Assembly (NCBI GenBank): GCA_029974015.1
Contig: JARKUF010000002.1
Span: forward strand, 62,001 to 126,000
From: Spirochaetota bacterium
GTDB taxonomy: Bacteria > Spirochaetota > UBA4802 > JAGODF01
Length of the DNA: 64,000 nt
Reading direction: 5' to 3'
Shown here piece by piece: positions 42,862 to 52,650 of the stretch. The notes below the pieces were generated by a model. It saw only the letters and a list, made by a program, of their open reading frames with translations. It was not told the DNA's origin and searched no databases. Numbering within the stretch: position 1 is the first letter of the stretch; each line of letters opens with the position of its first letter. The position numbers were made by a program, and so were the translations under genes.

Positions 42862-43392
42862 TCAGTGCATGATTACGCCGCAACGGGCGCATAGTACCGT
42901 TTCTCCCTCGAGATACAATCTATCCAGGGAGCCCCCGCACTGGGGACAGAACCGGTATTCCAGTTTCTGCTCCCGGGCCTCGTCGGTGAAAAACTCGTCG
43001 GTGGTCCTGTCAAAATTCCCGTGGACCATGTCAAGGGAAATTGCCTTCATGAGGAGGGCATTCGCCCGGGGCGCCGTAACGCCCAGTTTAGAAGCGAGGT
43101 CGACGAGCTTTATTCTGCGGTACGACTTGACGGCGCTCACAACGGACTCAAGCATCTCCCTGTTTTTTCGCGACCGGCGTTCCAGGTAAAGTATGATGAA
43201 GCCGGGAATGAAAAAAATAAGGGAAAAAACCGCGATGGTAGGGCCATTTTCCTTTGGGTCTTCTAACCGGATGCCGATCCCCGCGACCAGCATGAAAACT
43301 CCAAAAAAAACGAGAAAATATCCGAAAATCTTAACGAGTTTGATTGTAAGGTTGTTCAAATGTCGGGAGTGCATGATAAATATAGCAGGCAC
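42862..43392 (-). CDS. Membrane protein with winged-helix and zinc-ribbon ends
   Basis: 176 residues. Two membrane segments (about 20-44 and 52-70) lead into a cytoplasmic part. Residues about 80-135 (LESVVSAVKSYRRIKLVDLASKLGVTAPRANALLMKAISLDMVHGNFD) look like a winged-helix of the kind found in PCI and regulator proteins. The last 30 residues are a zinc ribbon with CPQCGG ... CARCG. A membrane-bound DNA- or RNA-binding regulator is a reasonable guess. The start is uncertain: GTG at 43392 has AAAGGG close upstream, and ATG at 43374 is the alternative. Confidence 0.6.
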   Translation of the reverse strand: MPAIFIMHSRHLNNLTIKLVKIFGYFLVFFGVFMLVAGIGIRLEDPKENGPTIAVFSLIFFIPGFIILYLERRSRKNREMLESVVSAVKSYRRIKLVDLASKLGVTAPRANALLMKAISLDMVHGNFDRTTDEFFTDEAREQKLEYRFCPQCGGSLDRLYLEGETVLCARCGVIMH

Positions 43393-43580
43393 GGCCCTTT
43401 AGAAAATGCAAGTAAAAAATTTGACATCTCTCTTCCAACAGACCCGAGCGGCAGGCCCCATTTCCTCCGTCGCCTGTGAGTATTATCCTTGTAATATGAC
43501 GGGTTCATGGAGAATGATGCGACGGAGTTTCAGGAAGAACTATCCGGAGGGTTTGCCTGAGGCCTGACCTGTGCGGATAT

Positions 43581-44780
43581 ATGGGGACGAAGATGCGGAG
43601 AAACGCGTTCAGTGCGCAAGCTTTGGTTCTGGCGGCTATTCTTTTAACATTTCCGTTTTCTTCCCTAATCGCTGAGGAGCAGAAGGACCTCTTCGAGGGG
43701 ATAACGGACAGCTATGGTGAAGGAAGCTCCCTGGGTATACTTCCCAGGTTCAAGCTCAATCCTGAAACCGGCATGGGATCGGGATTGAAAATAAAGTCGA
43801 CCAATCCGTTCGGGCTTCCGTTGATGATAGAATGCGCCAATCTGTACACCACAAAACGGAACGAACAGTACGAAGGCTCCCTCGCCACTCTGCCATCCCG
43901 CGAAAGCCGGGGAGGGGCGTATGCAATCCTTTTCGCAGGTTACGAGCGAATCCAGGACTTGAGGTTCTTCGGTATTGGAAACAGCACGAAGGCGGGGGCG
44001 GAGGGTGATGAGGCCGCGATGGAATACAGGGCCTTTTCCGGCCGGGGAACGGCAGGCTGGGGCTTTTCGGGAAGATATTTCACCGCCTTCCATCTGCTGT
44101 ACAAAAAAGTCCGGGTGAGAGAGGGGGAGGGGGACGGCATTCCCCGGGCCCTTGAGCGCTATTACGATATTCCCGGGATCAGGGGAGGCTCGACAGCGGG
44201 CCTGGGAGGATCGCTCATCCGTTCCACCCGGGACAGCCAGTGGAGGCCACGGCGCGGTACGCGGTTTGAACTCACCGAAGAATCGTTCCCGGGAAGCATG
44301 AACGGGAAATTCGAGTACCATGCCTTTACCGCCGATGCGAGGGCCTACCGGAATATTTTCGGCGACTATAATGTCCTGGCGGGACGGCTCTCCTGGCGAG
44401 GGACGGCGGGAGATGGGGACCGCATACCATGGTGGGACCTCCCCGGCGCCGGGGGGCGCGACAGCCTCAGGGGTTTTTGGGAAGGGCGTTTCCGGGGGAG
44501 GTCCGCGGCTGTGGCCAATGGCGAGTACAGATTTCATATCGTAAAGATAGCCATACCCCTGCTGAAATATCGGCCGAGAATTGTCCTGGATGGGAACGTC
44601 TTTTGCGATGCGGCCAGGGTCTTCACCGGCGATGACAAAGACCCGACTCGAGATTGGCACTGGGGAGCCGGGGGAGGTTTTAGATTGATAACCGGCCCCA
44701 ATCTCATGGGGCGCCTTGATATAGGCTTCAGCAGGGAGATTCCCTGCGCCGTGTATTTCAACTTCGGGACGGTATTTTGA
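43581..44780 (+). CDS. Outer-membrane beta-barrel of the BamA/D15 surface-antigen family
   Basis: 399 residues with a signal peptide (about 1-31, ending SSLIAEE). No POTRA domains: the barrel begins soon after. Strand-like repeats with alternating hydrophobic residues run to the end, and LRGFWEGRFRGRSAAVANGEYRF contains the family's conserved inward-loop motif ([V/L]RGF) followed by a typical strand. The C-terminal residue is Phe, as in outer-membrane barrels. Such POTRA-less relatives occur in many lineages; substrate or export function is unknown. The next gene starts at once (44782), suggesting a joint function. Confidence 0.85.
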   Translation: MGTKMRRNAFSAQALVLAAILLTFPFSSLIAEEQKDLFEGITDSYGEGSSLGILPRFKLNPETGMGSGLKIKSTNPFGLPLMIECANLYTTKRNEQYEGSLATLPSRESRGGAYAILFAGYERIQDLRFFGIGNSTKAGAEGDEAAMEYRAFSGRGTAGWGFSGRYFTAFHLLYKKVRVREGEGDGIPRALERYYDIPGIRGGSTAGLGGSLIRSTRDSQWRPRRGTRFELTEESFPGSMNGKFEYHAFTADARAYRNIFGDYNVLAGRLSWRGTAGDGDRIPWWDLPGAGGRDSLRGFWEGRFRGRSAAVANGEYRFHIVKIAIPLLKYRPRIVLDGNVFCDAARVFTGDDKDPTRDWHWGAGGGFRLITGPNLMGRLDIGFSREIPCAVYFNFGTVF

Positions 44781-44781
44781 A

Positions 44782-45615
44782 ATGAGAGAGCTCAAGGGGC
44801 CGGCGACTCTATCCATAGCGGTTCTTCTTTTCGCGATTTCCCTCGCTTTGCAGGCCGGCGGGAAGGACGATGAGGGGGGGATTGATGCGTTCTTTTCCGC
44901 AGAGGAAAAGAACGCTGTGAAAAACGGCGACATCATCACCAGGGCGGAGGTAAAAGGAGGGGGCGGGTATAATCTCAGAGGGAGGACATTGGCCCTGCCC
45001 GGCTCTTCCTTGGTCCCCTCATCCCTGCGATATTACGAGGTCCTCGCAGAGGAGAGGGCCTTCATGCCGTTCGACATCTCCGGGACAGGCCATTTAAAGT
45101 TTTACAATGGCCTCTTCGCCTATTCCCGTTTCAAGGGATTGAAGTACTATTCCAGGACCGATAAACGTTTCCAGCCCTATATCCTTGAAAGCGGGAGGGT
45201 GTCCGGCCCCGAATCACCGTCATTGCTGGCCGATCCGGTGTACACCGCCCCGGCACCGCGCAGGGCCGTTTATTTCAGGATCAGGGACAATCGCTTCGGC
45301 GACATGATGTTCCTGAGCGAAGTGGTCCACAGGGGAGAGGACTTTCTTATTTCCAGTTCCACGACGAAACCCCTTTCGAAAATGGGGGTTCCCATAGCCC
45401 GGGCAGGGGAATACAGAATGATGTCGTTCTATTTTTACAGCGCCCGGGACCGCGGTTATTTTTACTATGGACTGCATGCCGTCAGGGTCCGTTCTGGGTT
45501 TTTCATCTCTTCGGGCCTGGTGAACGCGGAAAGCTTCGCCAACCGGCTCAGGGCGGAAACCGTGAGGAGGGCGGGAATAGCGGGGCTTGACTGGGGGAGC
45601 AAACTGCGCCTCTGA
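44782..45615 (+). CDS. Secreted protein of unknown function, partner of the barrel protein
   Basis: 277 residues. A signal peptide is seen at about 5-26 (LSIAVLLFAISLALQAGG). The body has many aromatic and basic residues and short strands (FKGLKYYSRTDKRFQPYILESGRV, AVYFRIRDNRFGDMMFLSEVVHRG, RMMSFYFYSARDRGYFYYGLHAVRV). It ends with a helical segment. I do not recognise a named family with confidence. The start is one base after the stop of the barrel gene, so the two form one operon and probably act at the same membrane. Confidence 0.6.
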   Translation: MRELKGPATLSIAVLLFAISLALQAGGKDDEGGIDAFFSAEEKNAVKNGDIITRAEVKGGGGYNLRGRTLALPGSSLVPSSLRYYEVLAEERAFMPFDISGTGHLKFYNGLFAYSRFKGLKYYSRTDKRFQPYILESGRVSGPESPSLLADPVYTAPAPRRAVYFRIRDNRFGDMMFLSEVVHRGEDFLISSSTTKPLSKMGVPIARAGEYRMMSFYFYSARDRGYFYYGLHAVRVRSGFFISSGLVNAESFANRLRAETVRRAGIAGLDWGSKLRL

Positions 45616-45768
45616 TGTTTTTTTGTAGCAGCTCCGTCCCGACGCTCCCTTTTTTCGGTCCGGCTGGAAAGCCGCCATTGAAGTGGTTGACCCCGGCGCG
45701 GCCGGGAGTGATCATGATCGCAACAGGGCGCCGAGAGATAGCGAAGGCCCCGGGCGTTTTTTTCGACT

Positions 45769-45999
45769 ATGACAATAATGAACAGTACCGCCCTCGACAT
45801 ACTCCATTATCTTTACCATACAACGAAGAAGGGAGGCCCCGTTCTGCTGTACGATCTTGAAGTGCGCTTTGCCTTATCCGGGTCCGAACTTCAGGGCATC
45901 CTGGAGGACCTGAAGGAAGAGGAGCTTGTCGTGGAGTCCGATGCGGGATTTCATGTGTCGCAACGGGGCGTTGCTTTTGGAAAAACGCGCTGGATTTGA
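45769..45999 (+). CDS. Small winged-helix-like protein
   Basis: 76 residues. The pattern NSTALDILHYLYHTTKKGGPVLLYDLEVRFALSGSELQGILEDLKEEELVVES followed by GFHVSQRGVAFG fits a compact winged-helix domain: recognition helix ELQGILEDLKEEEL, then the wing. No other domain. No clear ribosome site; the internal ATG at 45778 may be the true start. It lies 13 bases before the DnaJ-like gene and is probably in its transcript. DNA binding is inferred from fold only. Confidence 0.5.
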   Translation: MTIMNSTALDILHYLYHTTKKGGPVLLYDLEVRFALSGSELQGILEDLKEEELVVESDAGFHVSQRGVAFGKTRWI

Positions 46000-46012
46000 C
46001 GAGGACGGTGAA

Positions 46013-46996
46013 ATGAGCGGGGATTTTGCGTTCAAGGATTATTACCGTATCCTCGGGATAGAACGGGAAGCCGGGGACGAAGAGATACGAAGGGCCTTCA
46101 GGAAGCTTGCCCGGGAAACCCATCCGGACATCACGAAAAATGCCGGAAATTACGAGGCCTTCATTCTTGTCCGGGAGGCATACGACATCCTCACGGACAA
46201 AAAAAAGCGCCTTGAATACGACTCCCTCTGGAAGGCATATCGGTCACTTCAAGATGGCCCTTCAGTGTTCGACATGGAAACCCTGGCCCGGGAGTTCGAC
46301 ATCGCCGGGAGCGGGGCCTATCAAGATGAGTGGGAGTACTTCAAGCTCCATCCCGACGATTATCTGGACCTTTTTACAAGCTCGATCAAGATGTTCACCG
46401 CCGCAGCACTTGCGGTTTTGGCCGGCGCGGCGGCCCCCCTGGCGGTTTTCGCGGGAACCGTTTCAGTGATCGTCCTCTTCGCCCTCATCGTGGGGGCCAC
46501 CATCGGCGCGCTGGTGACAAGCTCCCTCTCCTCCGTAGCGGGGATCATTTTCGCGCTCCTGACTTATCGAAGGCTGAGGGGCGTCATCGCCCGCTTGGAG
46601 AAACGCGGAGTTTCTTTTTTTGGCAAGCTCGTGGTCTATCCCCTCAGGGGAATCCCCAAAAAATACGGGAAAGGGGTCCTCTACATGAATTACGCGGCGG
46701 TATTCGCCCTCATGGGGGTTTTCGGCTACTTCGTCGTTTCCTGGGTCCTGCATCGGCTTCCCGTCGACGAACTTCCCTTAGAGCGCCAGCTCTGGGGTGT
46801 GACGGCCCTGGTACTTCTTGCCGTTTTCACTGTCGTGATCATCGCCACGTCCCTTGTCCTCGTTTTTGAAATCGTCATGGAGGCTTTCACCCGCTATCCC
46901 GCAATACGCTATTCAAGAATACGGGTAAAAAAACGGAAAGGGATAGAATACAGTGCCCCGGCCAGAATTGGAAGCGGTAAAGGGGATGTGGAATAA
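46013..46996 (+). CDS. Membrane-bound J-domain (DnaJ) protein
   Basis: 327 residues from ATG 46013, which has GAGG 8 bases upstream; sequence further upstream in this frame overlaps the small winged-helix gene. J-domain at about 6-68: KDYYRILGIEREAGDEEIRRAFRKLARETHPD, so the essential His-Pro-Asp is intact. About five membrane segments follow between 123 and 295, with a short basic end. It recruits an Hsp70 (DnaK-type) to the membrane. A second J-domain protein, with the J part at its C-terminus, is coded at 49941. Confidence 0.85.
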   Translation: MSGDFAFKDYYRILGIEREAGDEEIRRAFRKLARETHPDITKNAGNYEAFILVREAYDILTDKKKRLEYDSLWKAYRSLQDGPSVFDMETLAREFDIAGSGAYQDEWEYFKLHPDDYLDLFTSSIKMFTAAALAVLAGAAAPLAVFAGTVSVIVLFALIVGATIGALVTSSLSSVAGIIFALLTYRRLRGVIARLEKRGVSFFGKLVVYPLRGIPKKYGKGVLYMNYAAVFALMGVFGYFVVSWVLHRLPVDELPLERQLWGVTALVLLAVFTVVIIATSLVLVFEIVMEAFTRYPAIRYSRIRVKKRKGIEYSAPARIGSGKGDVE

Positions 46997-48326
46997 AAGC
47001 GCCGCGCCGTATCTTTCGGGTTTCAGGGGCATGGGGGGCCATCTGCGGCGGAGCTGGTCGGTAAGCTGGCCCATGATTTTCATCATGGCCTTCGAGTTCA
47101 TCATCACCCTTACCGATGTCTTCATCGCCGGCCTTCTGGGGAAGGAATTCCAGGCCGCCGTGGGATTCTCGACCCAGATCTATTTCATCTTCATCGTCGT
47201 GGCCAACGCCCTGACCGTGGGCACTGTCTCCGTGGCCTCCCGGCTATTTTCCGGGGGAAGAAAGGACGAGCTGGGCCGTACGGTATTCTCTGTTTCCGCG
47301 GCAGTTCTGGGGGCCGGGGTCCTCTTCGGGGCGGGGGGCGTATTTCTATCTCCCTGTGTGATGTCACGCCTGGGGATGCCCTCCCTGGTGATGGATCTGG
47401 CGGTCCCCCTGGTGCGGATGTACTCCATCGGCCTGCCCTTCCATTACCTGCTTATCAACGGAAACGGCATCCTCCGCGCCACGGGGGGCGTAAAAAAATC
47501 AATGGCCACCATGGCACTGGTTTGCGTATGCAATGTGGCATTGAACTATCTTTTTGTTTTTCATACTTCCCTGGGCTACCTCGGCATTGCGCTGTCCACT
47601 GCCGTTAGCGTGGTCATCGGGGCCATAAAAAACCAGGCCCACATATTCCCTTTCGTAAAAAGGATACACATGTTTTCAAAGGGACTCCTCGGCGACGTTG
47701 CCAGGATAGGCTGGCCCACGGCGGTGCAACAGCTTTCATGGCATATGGGGTCCACGGTGATGTTCCTCATACTCGCGTCCCTTCCGGGAAATACCGTGGC
47801 TGTCATGGCGGCGTACACCAATGGCCTGCGGATTGAGGCGGCGATTTTCCTTCCGGCCTATGCCCTGAATATGGCCAACGCCGTGGTGGTTGGAAACATG
47901 CTCGGGGCCGGAAGAGAAAAGGACGCATTCAGGGGAGGGATCGCCACGGCCCTCATCGCTACGGGCCTCATCTCAGTAATGACCGTGATCATAGTGCTGC
48001 ACGCGAGGCCCCTGGCGTCGCTTCTTTCGGGAGACGGACGGGTTATTTCCGAGTGCGCCCGTTACCTCATCATCAGCATGATAAGCGAGCCGTTTATGGC
48101 CTGGGGGGTGGTCCTGGGTGGAGGGCTCAACGGGGCCGGAGACACCCGGACGATGATGCTCGTCATCACCGGGTCCTTCTGGCTGGTCCGGATACCTCTG
48201 GCGTTTTTCTTCGGGGTGGTGCTGGGATTGGGGGCCCCTGCTGTTTGGTGGGCCATGAACGCGTCTATTGCCGTCAACGCATTGTTGATATCCATGCGCT
48301 TTTTCGGCAGGCGATGGATCAGGTGA
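46953..48326 (+). CDS. MATE-family multidrug/ion-coupled exporter
   Basis: 457 residues with about 12 membrane segments in two equal halves. Typical parts are SWPMIFIMAFEFIITLTDVFIAGLLG, GNGILRATGGVKKSM, and in the second half AVVVGNMLGAGREKDAF and GGLNGAGDTRTMM. It exports cationic compounds or lipids in exchange for Na+ or H+. The GTG start at 46953 (AGGGA upstream) overlaps the DnaJ-like gene by 44 bases; an ATG at 46986 is the alternative. The last 8 bases overlap the end of the opposite-strand Trx-NHL gene. Confidence 0.95.
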   Translation: MPRPELEAVKGMWNKSAAPYLSGFRGMGGHLRRSWSVSWPMIFIMAFEFIITLTDVFIAGLLGKEFQAAVGFSTQIYFIFIVVANALTVGTVSVASRLFSGGRKDELGRTVFSVSAAVLGAGVLFGAGGVFLSPCVMSRLGMPSLVMDLAVPLVRMYSIGLPFHYLLINGNGILRATGGVKKSMATMALVCVCNVALNYLFVFHTSLGYLGIALSTAVSVVIGAIKNQAHIFPFVKRIHMFSKGLLGDVARIGWPTAVQQLSWHMGSTVMFLILASLPGNTVAVMAAYTNGLRIEAAIFLPAYALNMANAVVVGNMLGAGREKDAFRGGIATALIATGLISVMTVIIVLHARPLASLLSGDGRVISECARYLIISMISEPFMAWGVVLGGGLNGAGDTRTMMLVITGSFWLVRIPLAFFFGVVLGLGAPAVWWAMNASIAVNALLISMRFFGRRWIR

Positions 48327-49797
48327 TGTCGAGGACCGAGAGGGTCTGGCGGCCCAGGTCCAAGACCCGTATCAGGTGATTGCCCGAGTCGGCTATATAC
48401 ACTTTCCCATTGTAGTAGGCCACATCTCCCGGCTCAAAGAGGGGCAGTGGGCCTTCAGGCCCAGGGACCGTCCGGAAAGTGCTTTCGGTTTTTCTGCTTA
48501 CGAGGGTGTAGATGACGGTCCCCATGAGGTCGGCATAGCGCACTGCGTTGTTGTATGTGTCGGCGATGAAAATTTTCTCTCCTACGGCTTCGATGCCCTG
48601 GCAGTGGAGCATTCGGGCGTCGGAGAAATGGCCGTCCACGTACCCGAAGTCGAAGATGCCGATACCTATGAGTGTCGTAAGTCTGTGGGTCGACAGGTCG
48701 GCGCACCTGAGGGCCGAGGAATTGCCCTCGGCGATGAAAAGCCTGTTTCCCCGCAGGGAAAGGCCGCAGGGTTTTGCGAGGCCGGAATTGCCGAAGGGTC
48801 CGTCTATCATGCTCTCTATTCCAGCGCCGATAAAATTGCTGATGTAGTTGTTCTCAATATCGAGCTGCCACACCTGGTGCAGCCCCGCCATGGCAATGTA
48901 CAGGTTGGCGCCGTCGCTGACGATGTCCATGGGGGCGTTCAGGGCGATCTTCAGGGGCGTGCCGTTATAACTGGCCGAAAAACCGGGCCGTCCGTTCCCC
49001 GCCAGGGTGGTTACGGCCCCGGTTTTCATGTCCACGGACCTCACGGCATGGTTTTCCATGTCCGCCACATAGAGTGTTCCCCCGGAGAGGGAAAGGCCCA
49101 TGGGAGAGTTGAAGGAGGCCCCGGAAGACCTGCCGTCGGAAAAGCCGGCCCTGCCGCTGCCGTATCCCATTATTAGTTTTGCCGAACTGTCGCCCTCAAG
49201 GGCGCACTGGAGAATGCGGTGGTGTCCGGTGTCGCTGATGAAGATATGTCCCCTTTTCCTGTCGATTTCTAATTTTCCCGGGAAGGCAAGGAGCGATGGT
49301 GGGCCGGGGATTTTATGGAACCTGGCGGGTTTGTCTGCTAAAAGTCCCGCTTTTTCCCCTTCATCTAATGCGGCCTTCAGGGCGCGTTCAAGGGCCGCCA
49401 TTTTCCCCTCGCCGGTCACGGCGCCGCGGACATTACTATCGGCGTCAATGATAATGAAGGAGGGCCAGGCGCTGATGCCATAGGCGTTCCATACCTCGAG
49501 GTTCACATCCATGACCAGCGGATACTGCATGCCGAGGCGGAGAGCGGAGCTGGCGACGCTCTCAGGGCCTATAGCTTCCCCGAAACGGGAAGAATGGACC
49601 CCGATGATCGCCAGGGGCCGAGTCTTGAACCTGTCGGCCAACTCCGCGACTTCGGCCGCCGCCCGGAGGCATTCCGGGGTGAAGCAGTTCCAGAAGCACA
49701 GCAAAACCGCATGGCCCCGGAGTGTCTCAAGTGAGAGGGGTTCCGGGGTGTTTAGCCATTTCAGTTTAACGGGGAATTCGACCGCTTTTACCGCCAT
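48319..49797 (-). CDS. Thioredoxin-like domain plus NHL beta-propeller protein (NHLRC2-like)
   Basis: 492 residues. The N-terminal 150 residues are a TlpA/AhpC-type thioredoxin fold: LRGHAVLLCFWNCFTPECLRAA carries the cysteines, with spacing C-F-T-P-E-C, as in NHLRC2-like proteins; the cis-Pro segment is AWPSFIIIDADSNV. The rest (about 175-490) is an NHL-repeat propeller (ISDTGHHRILQC, VADMENHAVRSVD, IADTYNNAVRYADL, IADSGNHLIRVLDL). There is no signal peptide. GGAG 8 bases before the ATG. Homologues are widespread, but a precise reaction is not established. Confidence 0.92.
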   Translation of the reverse strand: MAVKAVEFPVKLKWLNTPEPLSLETLRGHAVLLCFWNCFTPECLRAAAEVAELADRFKTRPLAIIGVHSSRFGEAIGPESVASSALRLGMQYPLVMDVNLEVWNAYGISAWPSFIIIDADSNVRGAVTGEGKMAALERALKAALDEGEKAGLLADKPARFHKIPGPPSLLAFPGKLEIDRKRGHIFISDTGHHRILQCALEGDSSAKLIMGYGSGRAGFSDGRSSGASFNSPMGLSLSGGTLYVADMENHAVRSVDMKTGAVTTLAGNGRPGFSASYNGTPLKIALNAPMDIVSDGANLYIAMAGLHQVWQLDIENNYISNFIGAGIESMIDGPFGNSGLAKPCGLSLRGNRLFIAEGNSSALRCADLSTHRLTTLIGIGIFDFGYVDGHFSDARMLHCQGIEAVGEKIFIADTYNNAVRYADLMGTVIYTLVSRKTESTFRTVPGPEGPLPLFEPGDVAYYNGKVYIADSGNHLIRVLDLGRQTLSVLDIT

Positions 49798-49940
49798 GTC
49801 ATGACTCCATCCGAATGGTAATGATATCCTTTTGGGCGGTCAAGTAAAAGTTAAATGCCGTCTTTAATTTTCCCGACATGGGATTTTCTCTTGTAATTTC
49901 ATAGCGGGAAGCGTACCGTCCATCGAGACGGGGGAGTGGA

Positions 49941-50624
49941 ATGACACGGTCAAAAAACCGCAGGGAAGTGCGCCTTCTAAAATTTGAAAAGGGGAACATA
50001 TTGTCTTTCCTGCGCTCTCGTACTGAACCGGTCTCCGAAACCACCCTCCTCAGGCATTTGACCGGAGCAAAGGTCCTTTCCGAGGCCGGGGAAGACCTCT
50101 ATTCCCTGCATTTCTCTCTCTACCACGCTCTGTATTCCCTTCGAAGGGACGGCGCCTGTTGCGATATGTACCTGCACCTCGATCCGATGCGGATCCGTCT
50201 CGTAGAAACTCCCGGACCTTTCCAATGCTCCCACTATTTCCCGGAGGAAGGAAAATACTGTGGAGGCCCCGCTGCCGGGCGGGGTTTATGCCAATATCAT
50301 TCGTATGCGAATGTCGGAGACATACATCTTCCGCGGTATGACCCCATGGAGGACTTCTATCTTAATCCTGAGAACATTGCTTTCGGGACAAATCCTCTCT
50401 TGGAAAAGAGTACAAGGGGAATAATCATGTATTCACTCAGGCGGGGGGACGTGGAGGCTGCCCTGGACTTTTTCGGAATTTCCGCCCCCAGCCGTCGGAC
50501 GGTCCAGAAGCGGTATTACGAGCTTGCAAGGAAATATCATCCCGATCTGAAAAAGGGGAACGATGGGATGATGAAAATTCTGAACGGCCATTATCAGGTC
50601 CTCCGGGAGATATTCTTTTTTTAA
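49941..50624 (+). CDS. Protein with a C-terminal J-like domain and Cys/His cluster
   Basis: 227 residues. The last 60 residues read FFGISAPSRRTVQKRYYELARKYHPDLKKG and onward, a J-domain with intact His-Pro-Asp. In the middle is a Cys/His group (CSHYFPEEGKYCGG ... GLCQYH) that could bind a metal. The N-terminal part (VRLLKFEKGNILSFLRSRTEPVSETTLLRHLTG) looks like a winged helix. GGGGGAG lies 5 bases before the ATG. Unknown family; a regulator or adaptor for Hsp70 is a guess. It is divergent from the Trx-NHL gene. Confidence 0.65.
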   Translation: MTRSKNRREVRLLKFEKGNILSFLRSRTEPVSETTLLRHLTGAKVLSEAGEDLYSLHFSLYHALYSLRRDGACCDMYLHLDPMRIRLVETPGPFQCSHYFPEEGKYCGGPAAGRGLCQYHSYANVGDIHLPRYDPMEDFYLNPENIAFGTNPLLEKSTRGIIMYSLRRGDVEAALDFFGISAPSRRTVQKRYYELARKYHPDLKKGNDGMMKILNGHYQVLREIFFF

Positions 50625-50777
50625 ACCGCGGTCCAGGAAAAGGAAAGGTGAACGGGCAGGCCATGTCCAGTGGTGAAAGTGTAAACCGGACGTTCAGTTG
50701 GGCCGATACATACAAAAAGAACGCCTTCTTTGGCGGTACATACCGCCCAGGAAGGCGAGCATACGGCGGAATAAAAT

Positions 50778-52388
50778 ATGATACCAAAAAGACTTCTTGA
50801 CTCAGGTAAAGGCGCCATCCGATTCCTTGCGGTGATCCTGGTTCTACCTTTGCTTGTCCAGGCCGACATTGTCGAACAATCCGAGACGATAATGACTCTA
50901 AAAAACATGGGTGCCGGAATAAACGGCCCCGGTGACGAGTTTTATCCCTCCATCACAGCCGATGGAAAGACCATGGTCTTCAGCATCAGGCCAAAAAACA
51001 AGGACAATAGCGATATTTTTATAAGCGATTATGTGAACGGCGCCTGGACAACGCCGCTTTCCCTTGATGTGCTCAACACCGAGGCGGACGAGCAGACACC
51101 CTTCATATCGCCGGACGGTCAGTTGATCCTTTTTTCTTCCAACAGGGAAGGGGCGGTTCGCACTCCGAGAACCGGGGGCCCGGAATATTTCCTCACCAAC
51201 GACCTTTACATATCGTACAGGGTGCGCGGCCGGTGGAGTCCTCCGGACCGCCTGGAGGGTGATGTGAATACCGATCAAAATGAAAGGGCCCCGAGCCTGA
51301 GCAAAGACGGTTCCACACTGTATTTCTCGCGCTATCCCGGCAACAGCCTGGAAAAATCGGTCATCTATCAGGCCACCCTTGGAGACAGGGGGTTCGGAAA
51401 CGTGAGGCCCCTTCCGGCTCCGGTAAACTCCAGCTATTCAGATTTCGCCCTCATGCCTTCGAACAACAAACCCGGCTTCTATTTCTCATCGAACAGGCCC
51501 GGAGGTAAGGGGCTCTGGGACATTTACTATGTCCATTACATTGATAAAAAGTTCGGCGAACCCATCAATCTCGGGGCCCCCATCAATTCTGAGCACAATG
51601 ACCTCACGGTGACGGAAATAGGGAATGTCATATACTTCTGTTCAGACAGGAGCGGAGGCTTGGGAGGCTCTGATATCTACACGATTTATCTTACTCCGAA
51701 GATTTTCAACGTTCCCGACACAGGGTTCAAGTTCTTCGTAAAGGAGCGGGCCAGCGGCAAGGCGGTGACGGCGTCCTTTTCGGTAAGAGTCGAAGGAGAA
51801 AAGAAGGAGGGCGTGGCGCCGGTTGAAAACTTCTTGAAAAAGAGCGACGCCCGGGGACAATTCGAAGTAAAAGTGGAACTGGGAACCTCTAAAATCGTGG
51901 TTTCCTCGAATGACGGCCGATACAGGCCGTATCGTGGGGAATTTGTCCCCGAGCCGGGGGAAATGCGCGATGTCCAGATAAAGTTTAATATCGCCGAAGT
52001 GAAAGCCCCGGAACCTACGATTGAAACCTTCCGGCCAGTTTATTTCAATACCGGCTTCGCGCGCATACGGATGAAGGAAATGCCCTATATACGGGAAATC
52101 GCCCAGAAGCTTCGTGCTGACCCGGACCTCTGCCTGCGCCTCACGGGTCATGCCGATTCCAGGGGGAACAAGGCGAGCAACAAACGCCTGAGCCTTCGCC
52201 GCGCCCGGGAGGTGAAAAGCGCCCTTATGCATTTTGGCATTGGGAGGTACCGTTTCCAGCTTAAGGGAAAGGGGGATGAAGAACCTTCGGACCTTTATTT
52301 TACCACGGGGCGGCATATTTATAATCGCCGCGTGGAATTTCACATTATCGACCGAGAAGAAGTGGACGATGATGAAGACCTGCCATGA
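50778..52388 (+). CDS. OmpA-family protein with PD40 propeller
   Basis: 536 residues. Signal peptide about 1-29 (LAVILVLPLLVQA). WD40-like PD40 repeats follow (DEFYPSITADGKTMVFS, EQTPFISPDGQLILFSSNREG, ERAPSLSKDGSTLYFSR, YFSSNRPGGKGLWDIYYV, IYFCSDRSGGLGGSDIYT). A short beta-sandwich-like domain at about 320-400 follows, then a C-terminal OmpA domain (PVYFNTGFARIRMKEMPY ... LTGHADSRGNKASNKRLSLRRAREVKSAL) with the Asp and Arg that bind peptidoglycan. It anchors the outer membrane to the wall. Its own promoter probably lies in the gap after 50624. Confidence 0.93.
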   Translation: MIPKRLLDSGKGAIRFLAVILVLPLLVQADIVEQSETIMTLKNMGAGINGPGDEFYPSITADGKTMVFSIRPKNKDNSDIFISDYVNGAWTTPLSLDVLNTEADEQTPFISPDGQLILFSSNREGAVRTPRTGGPEYFLTNDLYISYRVRGRWSPPDRLEGDVNTDQNERAPSLSKDGSTLYFSRYPGNSLEKSVIYQATLGDRGFGNVRPLPAPVNSSYSDFALMPSNNKPGFYFSSNRPGGKGLWDIYYVHYIDKKFGEPINLGAPINSEHNDLTVTEIGNVIYFCSDRSGGLGGSDIYTIYLTPKIFNVPDTGFKFFVKERASGKAVTASFSVRVEGEKKEGVAPVENFLKKSDARGQFEVKVELGTSKIVVSSNDGRYRPYRGEFVPEPGEMRDVQIKFNIAEVKAPEPTIETFRPVYFNTGFARIRMKEMPYIREIAQKLRADPDLCLRLTGHADSRGNKASNKRLSLRRAREVKSALMHFGIGRYRFQLKGKGDEEPSDLYFTTGRHIYNRRVEFHIIDREEVDDDEDLP

Positions 52389-52650
52389 ACCTTCAATGAT
52401 GCCTCAGGCATGCGTCACGGGCGGATAAGCCAGCGCAGTCACATCATTAGGTTCGCCGTCAAATTGGACGTACATATCCACTTAACGGGGAAGCGTTTTA
52501 GCGCGAAAGCGGTTCAGTGTGACCCGCGCGGGTGGTTCACTCGCGGTGGCGGGCAACACAGGAATTTGATTGACAAGCGTTAGCCCATCGTCTTTTCTAT
52601 CACCCATCATCCGGCGGAACCTCTTTTATGAAAATGTTCCTCCGAATTAG

